A stretch of DNA of 64,000 nt from Planctomycetota bacterium (GCA_016208685.1 JACQXM010000042.1:1-64000), one strand, 5' to 3'; shown: positions 1 through 9,021, numbered from the stretch's first letter. The notes: generated by a model not told the origin, from the letters alone. Made by a program: numbers and translations.

Positions 1-145
1 TCCGGCTCAGGGCTCGTGTCAAACACGAGCGCCTTCATCAGGCGGTTACCGTTGCTGCCGTATCCAGCCGGGTTTTCGACGTCGTAATCGTACTGGGTGC
101 GGCGCTGATCGACCGCGTCGGTCTTCTGCTGCCGGTTGCCGGCGG

Positions 146-299
146 GTGGCACTGTGGGGTGTGCCACTGCACTTGAGCAGTGGTCGTTCGTGAGCGGGAA
201 CTTGGCGGCGAGGCGGCAGCCGTGTAACCGCACGATTTGCGTAATGCCGTATACCACTGCTGACACAGCAGTGGCACCCGGCTGACACAGCAGTGGCAC
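146..299. repeat. Cluster of short palindromic repeats around GTGGCAC
   Basis: The first 389 bases hold no convincing gene. They carry an inverted repeat GTGGCAC (146-152) with GTGCCAC (161-167), CACTGC/GCAGTG (165-182), a 9-bp hairpin CCACTGCTG/CAGCAGTGG (254-274), and a 19-bp unit starting GCTGACACAGCAG that occurs twice in direct order (259-277 and 281-299). This looks like a dispersed REP-like element downstream of the gene that ends at 390. Confidence 0.7.
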
Positions 300-389
300 G
301 CGCGTAGCCGCAGGTGCGTGGATCGGAGGCAGATCATTGCAACTCCGGTTTTCAGATGGGCGGGCCCGGCGTTCCCCAACTCCGGTTAC

Positions 390-1421
390 TCAGTATATTC
401 CTGCTGGTTCGGTGCCCGGCGGCCCACGACGCGGACCAGGATCTTCGACGCCCTCGCCGAAACCCAACTGTTTCAACGCCGGAGACGGGCTTGCGAGCGT
501 ACCCGCGTCGCGCTCCGCGAGGTTCACAATGAGGACGGTCGGGTCCAGACGGTGCATCCACACCTGCCCGTCCTCTGCAACACAGACATGATGCCGTGGA
601 CCGTGCGGGAAGTACCGCAGGTGTCGTGTCGAGGCACCGCCCGCCTCCATACACACGCCAAAGAGGCTGTTGCCGTAGCCCGCCAAGTGCACTGCTTTAG
701 GGAACCACGCGGTCTGGGCCTGCAGTAGTAGCTCAGGATCGACGCGCATGCCGCCGTAGTGCACACCGATGATCCGCTCCCGCTCCCCATCGGTCATGAC
801 CGCGGCCAGGGCTTTGAGTAGCACGGGCGTGGTGAACAGGACTTCGGCGGACTCGGTGCGGAGCACGTCCCTTGCCTGGTCGACAAGGTGCTGCAGATAC
901 CGCTCGCGCCCCAGGCTGTCGAGCGGCAGTTTGCGGAACCACCGTGGATCGAAATCAACGGCGTAGGGCTGATGGCCCCCCAACGCCGCGGCGCACGCCA
1001 CGGCCGCCTGCCCGATGACGTGCGGACCGCTCGGCCCCACGTAAAGCCAGCGGGCGCCGCGGGGGAATCCCGCGTGTGCCGCCATGCGGACGAACGGCTC
1101 AACGAACGCCGCGTGGAATTCGTTGCGCGTGAAAATGGTCCTTTTCGGGCGACCCGTGGTGCCGCCCGTGTCCGCAACGACCCCGCCGACAAGATTGCGC
1201 CGCTCGCTGAGCGGAACGAAATCCAGCACCGGCCGCGCGCCGAGCGTCGCCGCATCCATGACCCCCAGCCGCGCGAGGTCACCGACCGTCCGAACCTCCG
1301 CGATCGCGTCGATCCCCAGGGCTCGTTGCCGTTCCAGCCAGTAGGGAGCGCCGGCGCGGGGATCAAAATGGATGCGGATGATCCTCTGTATGTGTGCGCT
1401 TAGATCGGCGTCTGAAGCCAT
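390..1421 (-). CDS. AMP-forming acyl/aryl ligase, PaaK/LuxE-like
   Basis: 343 residues. The phosphate-binding motif of the adenylate-forming superfamily is visible as DTGGTTGRPK (residues 84-93), followed by a plausible core with a glycine-rich segment LAGYGNSLFG. Known members activate a carboxylate as acyl-AMP and pass it to CoA or to an enzyme cysteine. The protein is shorter than phenylacetate-CoA ligase (about 430) and has no obvious C-terminal lid domain, so a LuxE-like acyl-transfer enzyme is an alternative. Its ATG overlaps the end of the upstream hydrolase gene by 22 bp, so it is the last gene of a minus-strand operon. With a thioester reductase two genes upstream, a carboxylate-activation-then-reduction route is a reasonable inference; the substrate cannot be told. 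Confidence 0.75.
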   Translation of the reverse strand: MASDADLSAHIQRIIRIHFDPRAGAPYWLERQRALGIDAIAEVRTVGDLARLGVMDAATLGARPVLDFVPLSERRNLVGGVVADTGGTTGRPKRTIFTRNEFHAAFVEPFVRMAAHAGFPRGARWLYVGPSGPHVIGQAAVACAAALGGHQPYAVDFDPRWFRKLPLDSLGRERYLQHLVDQARDVLRTESAEVLFTTPVLLKALAAVMTDGERERIIGVHYGGMRVDPELLLQAQTAWFPKAVHLAGYGNSLFGVCMEAGGASTRHLRYFPHGPRHHVCVAEDGQVWMHRLDPTVLIVNLAERDAGTLASPSPALKQLGFGEGVEDPGPRRGPPGTEPAGIY

Positions 1422-2071
1422 CCGACGATCTCCTCCACCAGTCGGCCTTCCAGGCCGCGGTAGAAGTGCTCAGCACCGTCCATGACCACGAGTTTCCGGG
1501 GGCCGGGCGCCCGGTCATACCAGGCACGCGTAACTTCCAGCGGCGTGGAAAAATCGTTGTGGCCGGTGATGACAAGCTTGGGGACGAGTGACTGCCTGAC
1601 ATCCTCGAAGGAGTGCCGGCACAGCGTGGGTCCGATGAGCACGATTCGGGTAGCGGTAGCGCCCGCGAGAAGCCCCCCGATCACCGAGGCTCCGAATGAG
1701 TAGCCGACCAGGACCAGCGGTGTCGGACAGACCCCTTCCAGACGCCGCAGGGCACTGCGGGCGTCGTCCACTCGATGGGGATCATCGGGCGCATGGCCGG
1801 TGCGCCAGAACTCCGCCATGACGGTGCTGGAAGGAGCGGCGCCGCAGTAGGCAAAGCGCAGCGACACGAATCCGCGCTCGGCCATGCCGCGTGCCACGCC
1901 GCGAACCACGTTGTTCTCCAGACCTCCCCCCATGAGCGGGTGGGGGCCGATGATGAGCACGCCGCCAAGCGGCGACCCGGCGAACGGATAGGCCAGCACC
2001 GCCGGGAGCGGTCCGGCGGGCGATTCGATGGCCAGCGACTCCTCAATGATGTCGAAGACCTCAGGGCTCAT
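1400..2071 (-). CDS. Alpha/beta hydrolase
   Basis: About 223 residues from the chosen ATG. The nucleophile elbow GYSFGAS supplies the serine, a later TGHND gives the likely acid and AEHFYRG the histidine, so the catalytic triad is complete. An oxyanion-type GPHPLMGG segment lies near the N-terminus, as in dienelactone-hydrolase-like and exosortase-associated hydrolases. The open frame begins 14 codons earlier (2113), but those codons lie inside the upstream reductase gene; the ATG at 2071 is preceded by GGGAAG and gives an 11-bp overlap. Sits between a thioester reductase/SCP2 fusion and an AMP ligase, so a thioesterase or acyl hydrolase in the same pathway is likely. Confidence 0.75.
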   Translation of the reverse strand: MSPEVFDIIEESLAIESPAGPLPAVLAYPFAGSPLGGVLIIGPHPLMGGGLENNVVRGVARGMAERGFVSLRFAYCGAAPSSTVMAEFWRTGHAPDDPHRVDDARSALRRLEGVCPTPLVLVGYSFGASVIGGLLAGATATRIVLIGPTLCRHSFEDVRQSLVPKLVITGHNDFSTPLEVTRAWYDRAPGPRKLVVMDGAEHFYRGLEGRLVEEIVGWLQTPI

Positions 2072-3614
2072 GCCGCACTTCCCGCAACCGAGGATAGGGA
2101 AACTGATGAACAAACTCCTGCAAAACCGTCGCGAACTTCAGCGCGCCTTCGATGTTGCCTTCGATCTGCACTTCGCCGGAGAGGAAGGTCTCCGCGGTTG
2201 ACGACTCGCCACGGACGATCCTCCAGAACACGGCCGGCGCGATCCGGTAGGTCACATCGGTGGCGGCGCCGTTCCCACGATGGACGTCGATTAGCCGGCC
2301 GTCGCGGTAGCAGCATGACCAATCACCCTCGCCGGACGCCCCGATAACGTAGCGGACATCAAGGTTCAGCGCGGGCAACCGGGACAAACGGAACTTTCGA
2401 TGCGCCTCGGGCATGAAGTCCTGGAAGTAGGTCGCGTAACCTGTGTTGCTCGCGCCTGACTGTGTGTCGCCGGCGTGTCCCTTGCGCCAACGGGAGCTTT
2501 CCGCGTAATGAATCAACCGCCGCAGGCGCTCGCCATCCCAGCGTGTCGGAGGTCGGGAGACGAACTGATCCGTACGCGTCCGACTGAAACGGGGCGATCC
2601 GACGAGGTAAGGCGCGGCGTCACGAATGGCATCGAAGAACACGTCCTCGTACGCGCTGCGCTGTGAAACGGACGGCGGGCCTTGTGCGCCCACGAAGCGT
2701 CCGCCGCCCACGCCGTAGTACGCCTCCAAGGCGTTCTGTATCTCGCGGTTCGTCGGCGGATCGGGATGCGTCAGGTGGAAGACGTCGCCGCGCGCGACGG
2801 GTTGAGCCAGCAGCTCGCAGAATTCCCGAGCCACATCGTCCGCGAACACCAGGTTGGGACGGGCGTGGGCCTCCGCGGGAATGCGCAGCGGAATCCCGCG
2901 CCGGTCGATGTCGGCGCGGTGTTCCGCGAGCCGGGCCAGCAGAGCAACGGCCCGGAAAATCGTGTAGATGCCGGAAAAGCGCGGCACGGCGCCGGTCACG
3001 CTGTGACCGACGATCACACTCGGGCGATACACGGTAAGGCAGGCATCGTGTCGGACCGCGGCAGCGCGAGTTTCGTGTTCGGCGGTCCACTTCGTCCATT
3101 CGTAGGTGTTGCGAAAGGGGGGTGGCGCGTCGAAAAGGGTCTCCTCCGCCCGGGCGCACCGGCCGCAGACGTATGCCGTGCTGAACAAGTGCCAATCCCG
3201 GCAGCCTAGCGCCGCGGCAAGATCGAATGCACGGCGCGTTCCCTCGACGTTTGTGGGAACGAGGCCGGCATCGGCTTGCGGAGAAAACGCCGTACTGCCC
3301 GCCGCATGAACCACGGAACTGACCATTCCGCCGAGTTGGTCAACCACTGGGCCGGGGAGACCGAGCCCGGTCAGCCTCAGGTCGCCGCGGATCGCGATCA
3401 GTTGCCCACGCTCCAGGAACGTGTCCGCGACGCATCCCCATACCGCTAAGGCGGACGCCAAGCGCCCCCGCGCCTCGGTCGGCGTCTTGGCCCGGACGAT
3501 GCTGAGGACGCGGTAGCTACGAGCCAGCAGCTCATGGAGCACCGCTGAGCCCAGCAGCCCTGTAGCCCCGGTCAGGAACACCCAGGGTCGGGAGTCGTCG
3601 CCCACTGATTTCAT
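2061..3614 (-). CDS. Thioester-reductase-like SDR fused to SCP2 domain
   Basis: 517 residues. The N-terminus has the extended-SDR dinucleotide motif TGATGLLG (15-22) and an active-site YxxxK (Y171, K175: YEWTK), with a layout like the NAD-binding_4 domain of fatty acyl-CoA reductases and NRPS terminal reductases. Residues about 410-505 look like a sterol-carrier-protein-2 lipid-binding domain (...GRLIDVHRGN..., ...SGEVQIEGNIEGALKF...). Such a fusion would hold a lipid chain while reducing an acyl thioester or oxidising a lipid alcohol; this role is inferred. Overlaps the downstream hydrolase by 11 bp, and the three genes 3614 to 390 form a tight operon. A ketosteroid/epimerase-type dehydrogenase is the main alternative. 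Confidence 0.75.
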   Translation of the reverse strand: MKSVGDDSRPWVFLTGATGLLGSAVLHELLARSYRVLSIVRAKTPTEARGRLASALAVWGCVADTFLERGQLIAIRGDLRLTGLGLPGPVVDQLGGMVSSVVHAAGSTAFSPQADAGLVPTNVEGTRRAFDLAAALGCRDWHLFSTAYVCGRCARAEETLFDAPPPFRNTYEWTKWTAEHETRAAAVRHDACLTVYRPSVIVGHSVTGAVPRFSGIYTIFRAVALLARLAEHRADIDRRGIPLRIPAEAHARPNLVFADDVAREFCELLAQPVARGDVFHLTHPDPPTNREIQNALEAYYGVGGGRFVGAQGPPSVSQRSAYEDVFFDAIRDAAPYLVGSPRFSRTRTDQFVSRPPTRWDGERLRRLIHYAESSRWRKGHAGDTQSGASNTGYATYFQDFMPEAHRKFRLSRLPALNLDVRYVIGASGEGDWSCCYRDGRLIDVHRGNGAATDVTYRIAPAVFWRIVRGESSTAETFLSGEVQIEGNIEGALKFATVLQEFVHQFPYPRLREVRHEP

Positions 3615-3670
3615 CCCGCGTTCCGTGAGCTCCGGGGCTCCCTCGCACGTCGGCGCCGTGCCGCTCGCCG

Positions 3671-5389
3671 TCAGAAGCTACTGGGAAGGCGAAGGTTCTT
3701 CTCCAGGAGACGCGGATCGTCATGATCGTACGCGTCCATGCGGATCTTCATGGTGCCAAGCTGCCGTGGTTGCCCCGCGCTGAGCATCCCCGTGGGAGCC
3801 AGCCACAGGCCTTCCGGACGGCCGGCGTCGTGCACGAGTCCGTCGCTACGAAACATGCTCGCCACCGCGCCGCCCAAGGGCAGCCGTGTCAGCGTCTCGT
3901 ACGGCTCGAGCACGTAAGTGCGCTCCGCGCTCCATTCTGCCGCCGCGGGGGGCGCATGGGAGGGGCTGATCGCCACCACCAGGTGATGCCCCGCGTCGAT
4001 GGACACTTGCGCTCGAGCGGGCCGGGTTCCGTCGTCACGCACCAGCGCCGGAAGGAACAAGCCGCCCTTCCCGGTCGCGGGCTCGATCGCGAACCGACGG
4101 CCGCCGGTCGGGGCGCCGAACTCATCCCGGGCGGCGCTCTCGATGAACTCCGCGACCCACAGCGTGTGGTAGCACCCGCAGGCACGGACGAACTCGTACA
4201 CGGCCGGGCGACGGTAGTGATCGAGCGTAACGCGCACTACCACGCCGTCGATCTTCCCGGCCTGCACGTCGCCGCTGGATAGCGCCGGGCGGCTGGGATA
4301 CCACGCCGTGTAGACGAGTTGGTCATAGCGCCGCCGACCTGCCCGCGCCTGCGAATAGGCCCAGTAGACGACCGGTTTCTCCGGATCGACGTTGACCAGG
4401 ATGTTCTGCGGATCGCCGGTCAAGTAGACGCGACCGATTTGGTCCTCCCGCGGCGCATACGGTGCGTCCTTCCGCACCTGTTGCACAAAGACAGGCGCGA
4501 AGCGAGCCGCCAGTTCCTCCAGGCTCAGTGAAGGCAGGTCTGCAGCGGATTCCTCGGGCGATGCATCTGCCGGACGATACACTTCCGTTTGTTGAAAATC
4601 GGCGACCAGCGACCGTCGCGTAGCTTCGGCGTCGGCAATAGCGGCACCGATCCGTGCCGGCAGGCCGAACGGCGCCGTCAGGAGTGTTCGCGCCGTGCGG
4701 CCACGATCCGCCGGGGCGGCGCCCAGCCTTCGGCGGATGTCGAGGAGAAAGCGGCGAATATCAGCGGCCTTCGCTGGGGCGAGGTAGGCGAGATCCGTGT
4801 CCAGCTCCTGCGTCGCCGATGCGCGGTAAGCCTCCTTGAGGTAATCACGAACGGCGGCGGGGCTGTCGTGTCGTTTCGCCGGCGCGTAGCGGGCGGCAAG
4901 CTGGCGCAGCGCCTGGGGCGGCATGCGGTCGAGTTCCCCCGCGGTCCGCTGCATCGCGAGTTCATAGGCGTTTCGGAGGAGGTCGGCCGCTCGTTCACGC
5001 GAGAGCGTCGTGGACGGCGCTTGCACGAGTTCCTCCAGGTCGGCGCGCAATACCGCGCCGAGACGCAGGTAACTCCTGCCGCGCACGGTAGCGGTGGTGG
5101 CATCCGCGACACCGCAGCGCATCGCCGCGTAGTGAACCCCCTCGGTGAGCCCTGGGGGGGCGCACCCGGACGTTACCCATGACGCAACCCCAAGGGTAAC
5201 CGTGAGCAGGGTGGATCCTCCGGCAGACTCACGGTGCGTGAGGTGGCGCTGCGGGAACGACGCCGCAACCGTGGTGGAAGGGGCAGGGCGTTTCCAGGTA
5301 ACGCAGGATCGCGCACGCCCCTGCTGCGATCGACGATCATGGCTCCGTGCGACGACGCGGACGGGGCCGGGACACGCAACCCTACTCAC
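3671..5389 (-). CDS. Large lipoprotein-like protein of unknown function
   Basis: 572 residues if the GTG at 5389 is used, which overlaps the stop of the upstream gene by 8 bp. A lipoprotein-like stretch LLTVTLGVASWVTSGC ends in a lipobox-type cysteine only at about residue 75, so either the N-terminus is over-extended (a rare CTG preceded by GGAGGA near 5215 is possible) or the signal is atypical. The rest is soluble, with charged helices at 100-300 and a beta-rich C-terminal half containing a CGCYHTLW segment. No family recognised. Downstream lies the reductase operon (57-bp gap), so it may be its cell-envelope partner. Moderate confidence that it is a gene, low on the start. Confidence 0.6.
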   Translation of the reverse strand: MSRVACPGPVRVVARSHDRRSQQGRARSCVTWKRPAPSTTVAASFPQRHLTHRESAGGSTLLTVTLGVASWVTSGCAPPGLTEGVHYAAMRCGVADATTATVRGRSYLRLGAVLRADLEELVQAPSTTLSRERAADLLRNAYELAMQRTAGELDRMPPQALRQLAARYAPAKRHDSPAAVRDYLKEAYRASATQELDTDLAYLAPAKAADIRRFLLDIRRRLGAAPADRGRTARTLLTAPFGLPARIGAAIADAEATRRSLVADFQQTEVYRPADASPEESAADLPSLSLEELAARFAPVFVQQVRKDAPYAPREDQIGRVYLTGDPQNILVNVDPEKPVVYWAYSQARAGRRRYDQLVYTAWYPSRPALSSGDVQAGKIDGVVVRVTLDHYRRPAVYEFVRACGCYHTLWVAEFIESAARDEFGAPTGGRRFAIEPATGKGGLFLPALVRDDGTRPARAQVSIDAGHHLVVAISPSHAPPAAAEWSAERTYVLEPYETLTRLPLGGAVASMFRSDGLVHDAGRPEGLWLAPTGMLSAGQPRQLGTMKIRMDAYDHDDPRLLEKNLRLPSSF

Positions 5390-5906
5390 GCAGGTGGCCT
5401 CCGCCGTACATGCGGTCCAGCGCCTTCCAGAACGACGCCAGCCATCGCGCGGAAGCCTCGGTCGCGCCCAGTTCCAGTTCTTCGCTCAGGAACCTTCCCC
5501 ACGCCGCCTGCTTCCAGGCGATGAACTTGGAAACGGCCCGGTCGCCGTCCACGCCCGGCTGCGGTTTCACCTGGTTCAACGGCGAGTAGAGGGCGCGAAG
5601 CTGCGCGTTCGCGCCCGGCCCGGCCGAGATGCAATGGGCGTACACGTTGAGGTTCTCCCGCGCATCCCAAAGGCACACGAGGCCCACGACGGTTCCGTCG
5701 TCCACCTCTCGAATGTCGGTGGGGAAGATCATCCGCACGAACCGCGCGTCGACGCGCTTGAAAAGGCGGGGACGCGCGCGTACAGATATTCCACCGCGCC
5801 GAAGATACGCCGACTCCACGCGAAAGGCATCGCTGGCGATGGTTTGCTCAATAACGGCTTCGTCATCCATGGGCCGGTACCCCCAAGGCTGCGACCCGCC
5901 CGGCAT
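5382..5906 (-). CDS. Conserved-looking hypothetical protein
   Basis: 174 residues from the ATG at 5906, which has GAGGAG 11 bases upstream; a second possible ATG at 5870 would give 162 residues. No signal peptide or membrane helix. The sequence has a compositionally normal, folded look (segments FVRMIFPTDIREVDDG, LVCLWDARENLNVYAHC, a Trp-rich end WLASFWKALDRMYGG). No family recognised. It is the first gene of the minus-strand cluster; its stop overlaps the possible GTG start of the lipoprotein-like gene, which suggests translational coupling. Confidence 0.6.
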   Translation of the reverse strand: MPGGSQPWGYRPMDDEAVIEQTIASDAFRVESAYLRRGGISVRARPRLFKRVDARFVRMIFPTDIREVDDGTVVGLVCLWDARENLNVYAHCISAGPGANAQLRALYSPLNQVKPQPGVDGDRAVSKFIAWKQAAWGRFLSEELELGATEASARWLASFWKALDRMYGGGHLRE

Positions 5907-6083
5907 CAGATGCTCAGCTCCTCGGTGGGCGTCGCGTGCCTGCCAACGGATCGCTTGTTCAGGAGTAGGATACTCCCGGTCACGGGGCCGGGGCTCATTT
6001 TTGCAATGTTTGCAAAGGAGTCGCCACGATGCGACAGTTTGGGACAATCCGGGGAACGGCAACGGCGCGTTAGGCGGACAATC

Positions 6084-7577
6084 ATGACCATCGCGAAGCG
6101 AATCGTCGCCAGCTCGACAGCACTGGGGGCAGGGCTGTTGATCGGCGGGGCCGGCGTTGTCATCGTCTTCCTGGATCTTCAGCGCCTGGTGACGAGTACG
6201 CATGAGGAGTTCCACGAACTCTGCGAGCTGCATCAGATTTCCGCGCACGTTACTTCGGCGGAACGATCCCTCGCGAGGCAGGCGCCCAAGGTCGCTGAAG
6301 CGGAACTTCAGGCAGCCCAGGAGCAACTGTCGCGGTTTTTCCAGTTTCAGCACGACAAACCCTCGGCGTTTGATCCCGAGCATGCGCGGTTCGAGGAAGA
6401 CGCGGCGTCGCGAATCTTCGCCGCCGTCTCGACGGCCAGGGAGCGCGTGGAATCGGAGCCCGCGGCGCGGGCTCCGGACACCGAAGCCATCGGCGCGCTG
6501 GAACAGGCCGGCAACGCCCTGAGCGCGCTCATCGGACGAACGGAACAGGCGATCGCCGACGTTCACGATCAATCGGCGACACGATTCGTCCGAACGCTCT
6601 GGATCCTCACGGCCGTCGGGGCCGTCGCCCTCGCTGCCGGCGTTGCCATCGGCGTCATCCTCTATCGCAACGTCGTGACACCGCTGCGACACTTGCGCGA
6701 TGGAACGGACCGACTGGCGGCGGGCCAACTGGACGCCCGATTGGATGCCCGGGGCGATCGCGAGTTCGTCGACTTGCAGAACGCGTTCAACCGCATGGCC
6801 GCGGAACTGGAGTCGTTGTGCAAAACCCTCGAACGTCGCGTGGCCGAGAAGAGCCGCGAGCTCGCCATCGCCGAGCGGCTGGCGAGCGTGGGCTATCTGG
6901 CCGCCGGGGTGGCGCATGAGATCAACAACCCCCTCGCCATCATGAGCGGTTACGCGGAGTCGCTGCTGCGGAGCGAACGAAGCGGCAGGCCGCCGCGGGA
7001 AGCAACCGAATGGGTCCGTGACCTGGAGACCATCCGCGACGAGGCCTTTCGCTGCAAGCGCATCACGCAGAGCCTGCTTGACCTTTCCCGCCTGGGGGAC
7101 GACCACCGCGAGCCCGTCGCGCTCGAGGGAGTGGTGGACGACTGTGTCCGCCTGGTCGGCGCCTGGCCGGCGAGTCGCGGCGTGTCGCTGAAGTTTCAGC
7201 AATCCTCCGGCGTCGGGTCCAGGGTGTACGCGTCGGAGCCCGAGCTCAAGCAGGTAGTGCTGAACCTGCTCGCCAACGCCATCGAGGCCACGGCGCCTAC
7301 CCGCGGGAACGTGACCGTAGGGCTGGAGCGCAGCAACGGCTGGGTGGAGGTCGCCGTGCGGGATGATGGGAAAGGGATGACGCCGGAAACGCTGGCTCGG
7401 GCGTTTGAGCCGTTCTACTCCGCGGGCAAGGACGGCACCGGGTTGGGCCTCGGGCTATCCATCAGCCACGCCATCGCCCGCCGCCACGGCGGCTCACTCG
7501 AAGCCCGCAGCCGCGGTCCGAACCGCGGGACCGACGTTCTCCTGCGCCTTCCGGAACTGGAGGAGCACGCCGCATGA
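6084..7577 (+). CDS. Membrane sensor histidine kinase (HAMP, HisKA, HATPase)
   Basis: 497 residues from ATG 6084; the open frame runs far upstream but that part reads as noncoding. Helix 1 is at about 10-30, an extracytoplasmic helical sensor at about 31-170 (coiled-coil-like, EFHELCELHQISAHV...), helix 2 at about 172-192, then HAMP. The phosphoacceptor box is AHEINNPLA with His278. The ATPase domain shows the N-box NLLANAIEAT, DDGKGM and GTGLGLGLSI. Known kinases of this build phosphorylate a partner regulator. The stop overlaps the next gene's start (ATGA at 7574), so the pair is coupled. The third gene is a cytochrome c, hinting at a redox or respiratory signal (inference). Confidence 0.93.
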   Translation: MTIAKRIVASSTALGAGLLIGGAGVVIVFLDLQRLVTSTHEEFHELCELHQISAHVTSAERSLARQAPKVAEAELQAAQEQLSRFFQFQHDKPSAFDPEHARFEEDAASRIFAAVSTARERVESEPAARAPDTEAIGALEQAGNALSALIGRTEQAIADVHDQSATRFVRTLWILTAVGAVALAAGVAIGVILYRNVVTPLRHLRDGTDRLAAGQLDARLDARGDREFVDLQNAFNRMAAELESLCKTLERRVAEKSRELAIAERLASVGYLAAGVAHEINNPLAIMSGYAESLLRSERSGRPPREATEWVRDLETIRDEAFRCKRITQSLLDLSRLGDDHREPVALEGVVDDCVRLVGAWPASRGVSLKFQQSSGVGSRVYASEPELKQVVLNLLANAIEATAPTRGNVTVGLERSNGWVEVAVRDDGKGMTPETLARAFEPFYSAGKDGTGLGLGLSISHAIARRHGGSLEARSRGPNRGTDVLLRLPELEEHAA

Positions 7578-8212
7578 CGGAAGATGACCTGCCAGGTCTG
7601 AACGTGGGCATCGTCGAAGACGAGTTACGACTGCGCGACCTGCTGGTACGCGAGGTCACGGCCATGGGTCATCGGGCGGAGGGGTTCCCCAGCGCCGAGC
7701 AGGCCTGGCCGCGCGTTGCCGAGGCGTTCGATGCCGTGATCCTCGATTTGAATCTTCCGGGAATGGCGGGAATGGAGCTGTTTCGTCGCATTCGAGGCGA
7801 GGAACGCGATGTCGCCGTAGTGATTCTGACGGGCTTCGGCGCCTTCGATAGCGCCGTGCAATCCGTCCGCTGGCGCGCCGAGGACTACCTGACGAAACCG
7901 TGCAGCCTGGCGGACATCGACAGGGCACTCTCCCGCGTCCTGGCCCGAAAGCGCGAGGGCATGCGCCGGTCGGCGGTGGAGCAGCTCGGTCAAACGGGTT
8001 GCGATACTCCCGACGTGGACCCGGAGGACGGCCTGAACCAGGCGGGCGGTGCGACGTCCGCGACATTGGCGGACATGCAGCGCCAGCACATCCTGAGCGC
8101 CATGCAGAAGCACGGCGGTGACAAACGGGCCGTCGCTGCCGAACTCGGGATCAGTCTGCGCACCGTCTACAACCGGGTGAACGAGTACCGCTACCGAGGA
8201 CTCCTGCCATGA
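7574..8212 (+). CDS. Response regulator with Fis-type HTH (RegA/PrrA-like)
   Basis: 212 residues. The receiver domain (10-125) has the acidic pair E15/D16, phosphoacceptor D58 (VILDLNLPG), T86 and K108 (TKP). A disordered linker follows, then a C-terminal Fis-like helix-turn-helix (about 165-207, MQKHGGDKRAVAAELGISLRTVYNRV). There is no sigma-54 AAA+ domain, so the architecture matches the RegA/PrrA/ActR class, redox-linked regulators in proteobacteria. Translationally coupled to the kinase upstream (ATGA) and to the cytochrome downstream (ATGA), so the three are co-expressed. The redox role is an inference from class and neighbour. Confidence 0.92.
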   Translation: MTEDDLPGLNVGIVEDELRLRDLLVREVTAMGHRAEGFPSAEQAWPRVAEAFDAVILDLNLPGMAGMELFRRIRGEERDVAVVILTGFGAFDSAVQSVRWRAEDYLTKPCSLADIDRALSRVLARKREGMRRSAVEQLGQTGCDTPDVDPEDGLNQAGGATSATLADMQRQHILSAMQKHGGDKRAVAAELGISLRTVYNRVNEYRYRGLLP

Positions 8213-8859
8213 ACTACGTACGCCGTGGGCGGGGCCGCTCGCAGCCTGGCGTCGTGCCGGCCGGCCCGTGGGTTGCTGTCGTGCCGTTGATGTTGCTGGC
8301 GTCAGGAGGTGGCTGCGCCGGCCCGCAGCCGCTCCGCCGAGCTATCGATCCGTGCGACGAGGACGCCTACGTGGCGCAACTCAACGCCGCCAACGCCGAC
8401 GCGCAAGCCGCCTATGTCACATGGATGTCTGCTGAGCGCGGCCTGCCGCCCGACGAAGTGCGTCAACGCGACACGCAGATCAGCCAGACACGCAACCCCT
8501 TTGACGCTCACCATGATCCACGGGCTGTCAGCCGCGGCGCCGTGCTCTATAAAATGCACTGCGCGCGTTGCCACGGCGACGACGCGCGCGGCCAGGGTCC
8601 GTCGGTTTTGCCCGACCATCCGGCGACCAACTTCAAGACCTTCGGCAAACGCCTGGCGGCCACGCTGCACCGCGGGGCTCCGCGGCGGTGGTTTCGCGTG
8701 CTCCGTGACGGCGCGGGCGACCCGGTGGTCTATCCCGAAGGAGGGATGTCGGCGATGCCCGCCTTCGGAGCCCTGCTGACGCGGGAGCAGATGTGGCTGG
8801 TCATCACGTATCTACAGAGTCTGGACATGCACCTGGGGCGCGGGGAAAAGCCGAGGTGA
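8209..8859 (+). CDS. Monohaem cytochrome c lipoprotein
   Basis: 216 residues. An N-terminal hydrophobic stretch with a cysteine (PLMLLASGGGCAG) predicts a lipoprotein, although a 20-residue Arg-rich leader precedes it. One haem site CARCH lies at about residue 119, and the axial methionine is probably in GMSAMPAF. The C-terminal helix (LTREQMWLVITYLQSL) is typical of class I c-type cytochromes. ATGA overlap with the response regulator. As the third gene of a sensor-regulator operon it may be an electron donor whose redox state the kinase reports, or simply a target gene; neither is shown by the sequence. Confidence 0.88.
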   Translation: MNYVRRGRGRSQPGVVPAGPWVAVVPLMLLASGGGCAGPQPLRRAIDPCDEDAYVAQLNAANADAQAAYVTWMSAERGLPPDEVRQRDTQISQTRNPFDAHHDPRAVSRGAVLYKMHCARCHGDDARGQGPSVLPDHPATNFKTFGKRLAATLHRGAPRRWFRVLRDGAGDPVVYPEGGMSAMPAFGALLTREQMWLVITYLQSLDMHLGRGEKPR

Positions 8860-8862
8860 TCC

Positions 8863-9021
8863 GTGCCCATTGAGAGTGCCATGAACGCGCCATCGGGAGA
8901 TTCCCTGGGGGTGATCACGTCGCCCCTCTACCTGGATGGCCGCGTGGGGGCAGTCCTTGCAAGCCCGCCCCTTGCCCGGTTGCGGCGGGCCCTACAGCGC
9001 GTGGAGGGAAGGGTCGAGTAA
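8863..9021 (+). CDS. Possible small protein downstream of cytochrome c
   Basis: 52 codons from GTG 8863, three bases after the cytochrome stop, with GAGG six bases before the start. Codon use has a high GC third position like its neighbours. The peptide is hydrophobic in the middle (LYLDGRVGAVLASPPLARLRRAL) with no recognised family. It could be a real small operon member or a remnant. The following 9022-9413 holds only gene-like scraps (for example a 39-codon frame starting at the ATG near 9030) and no convincing gene. Confidence 0.35.
   Translation: MPIESAMNAPSGDSLGVITSPLYLDGRVGAVLASPPLARLRRALQRVEGRVE

Noticed and set aside
5145-6083. Long N-terminal extension of the sensor kinase frame
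   Set aside because: Its composition is that of a shadow of the minus-strand genes, and the ATG at 6084 starts a typical membrane helix.
5907-7202. 606-residue minus-strand frame over the kinase gene
   Set aside because: Only its last 174 residues (5382-5906) look like a real protein; the rest is antisense to the kinase.
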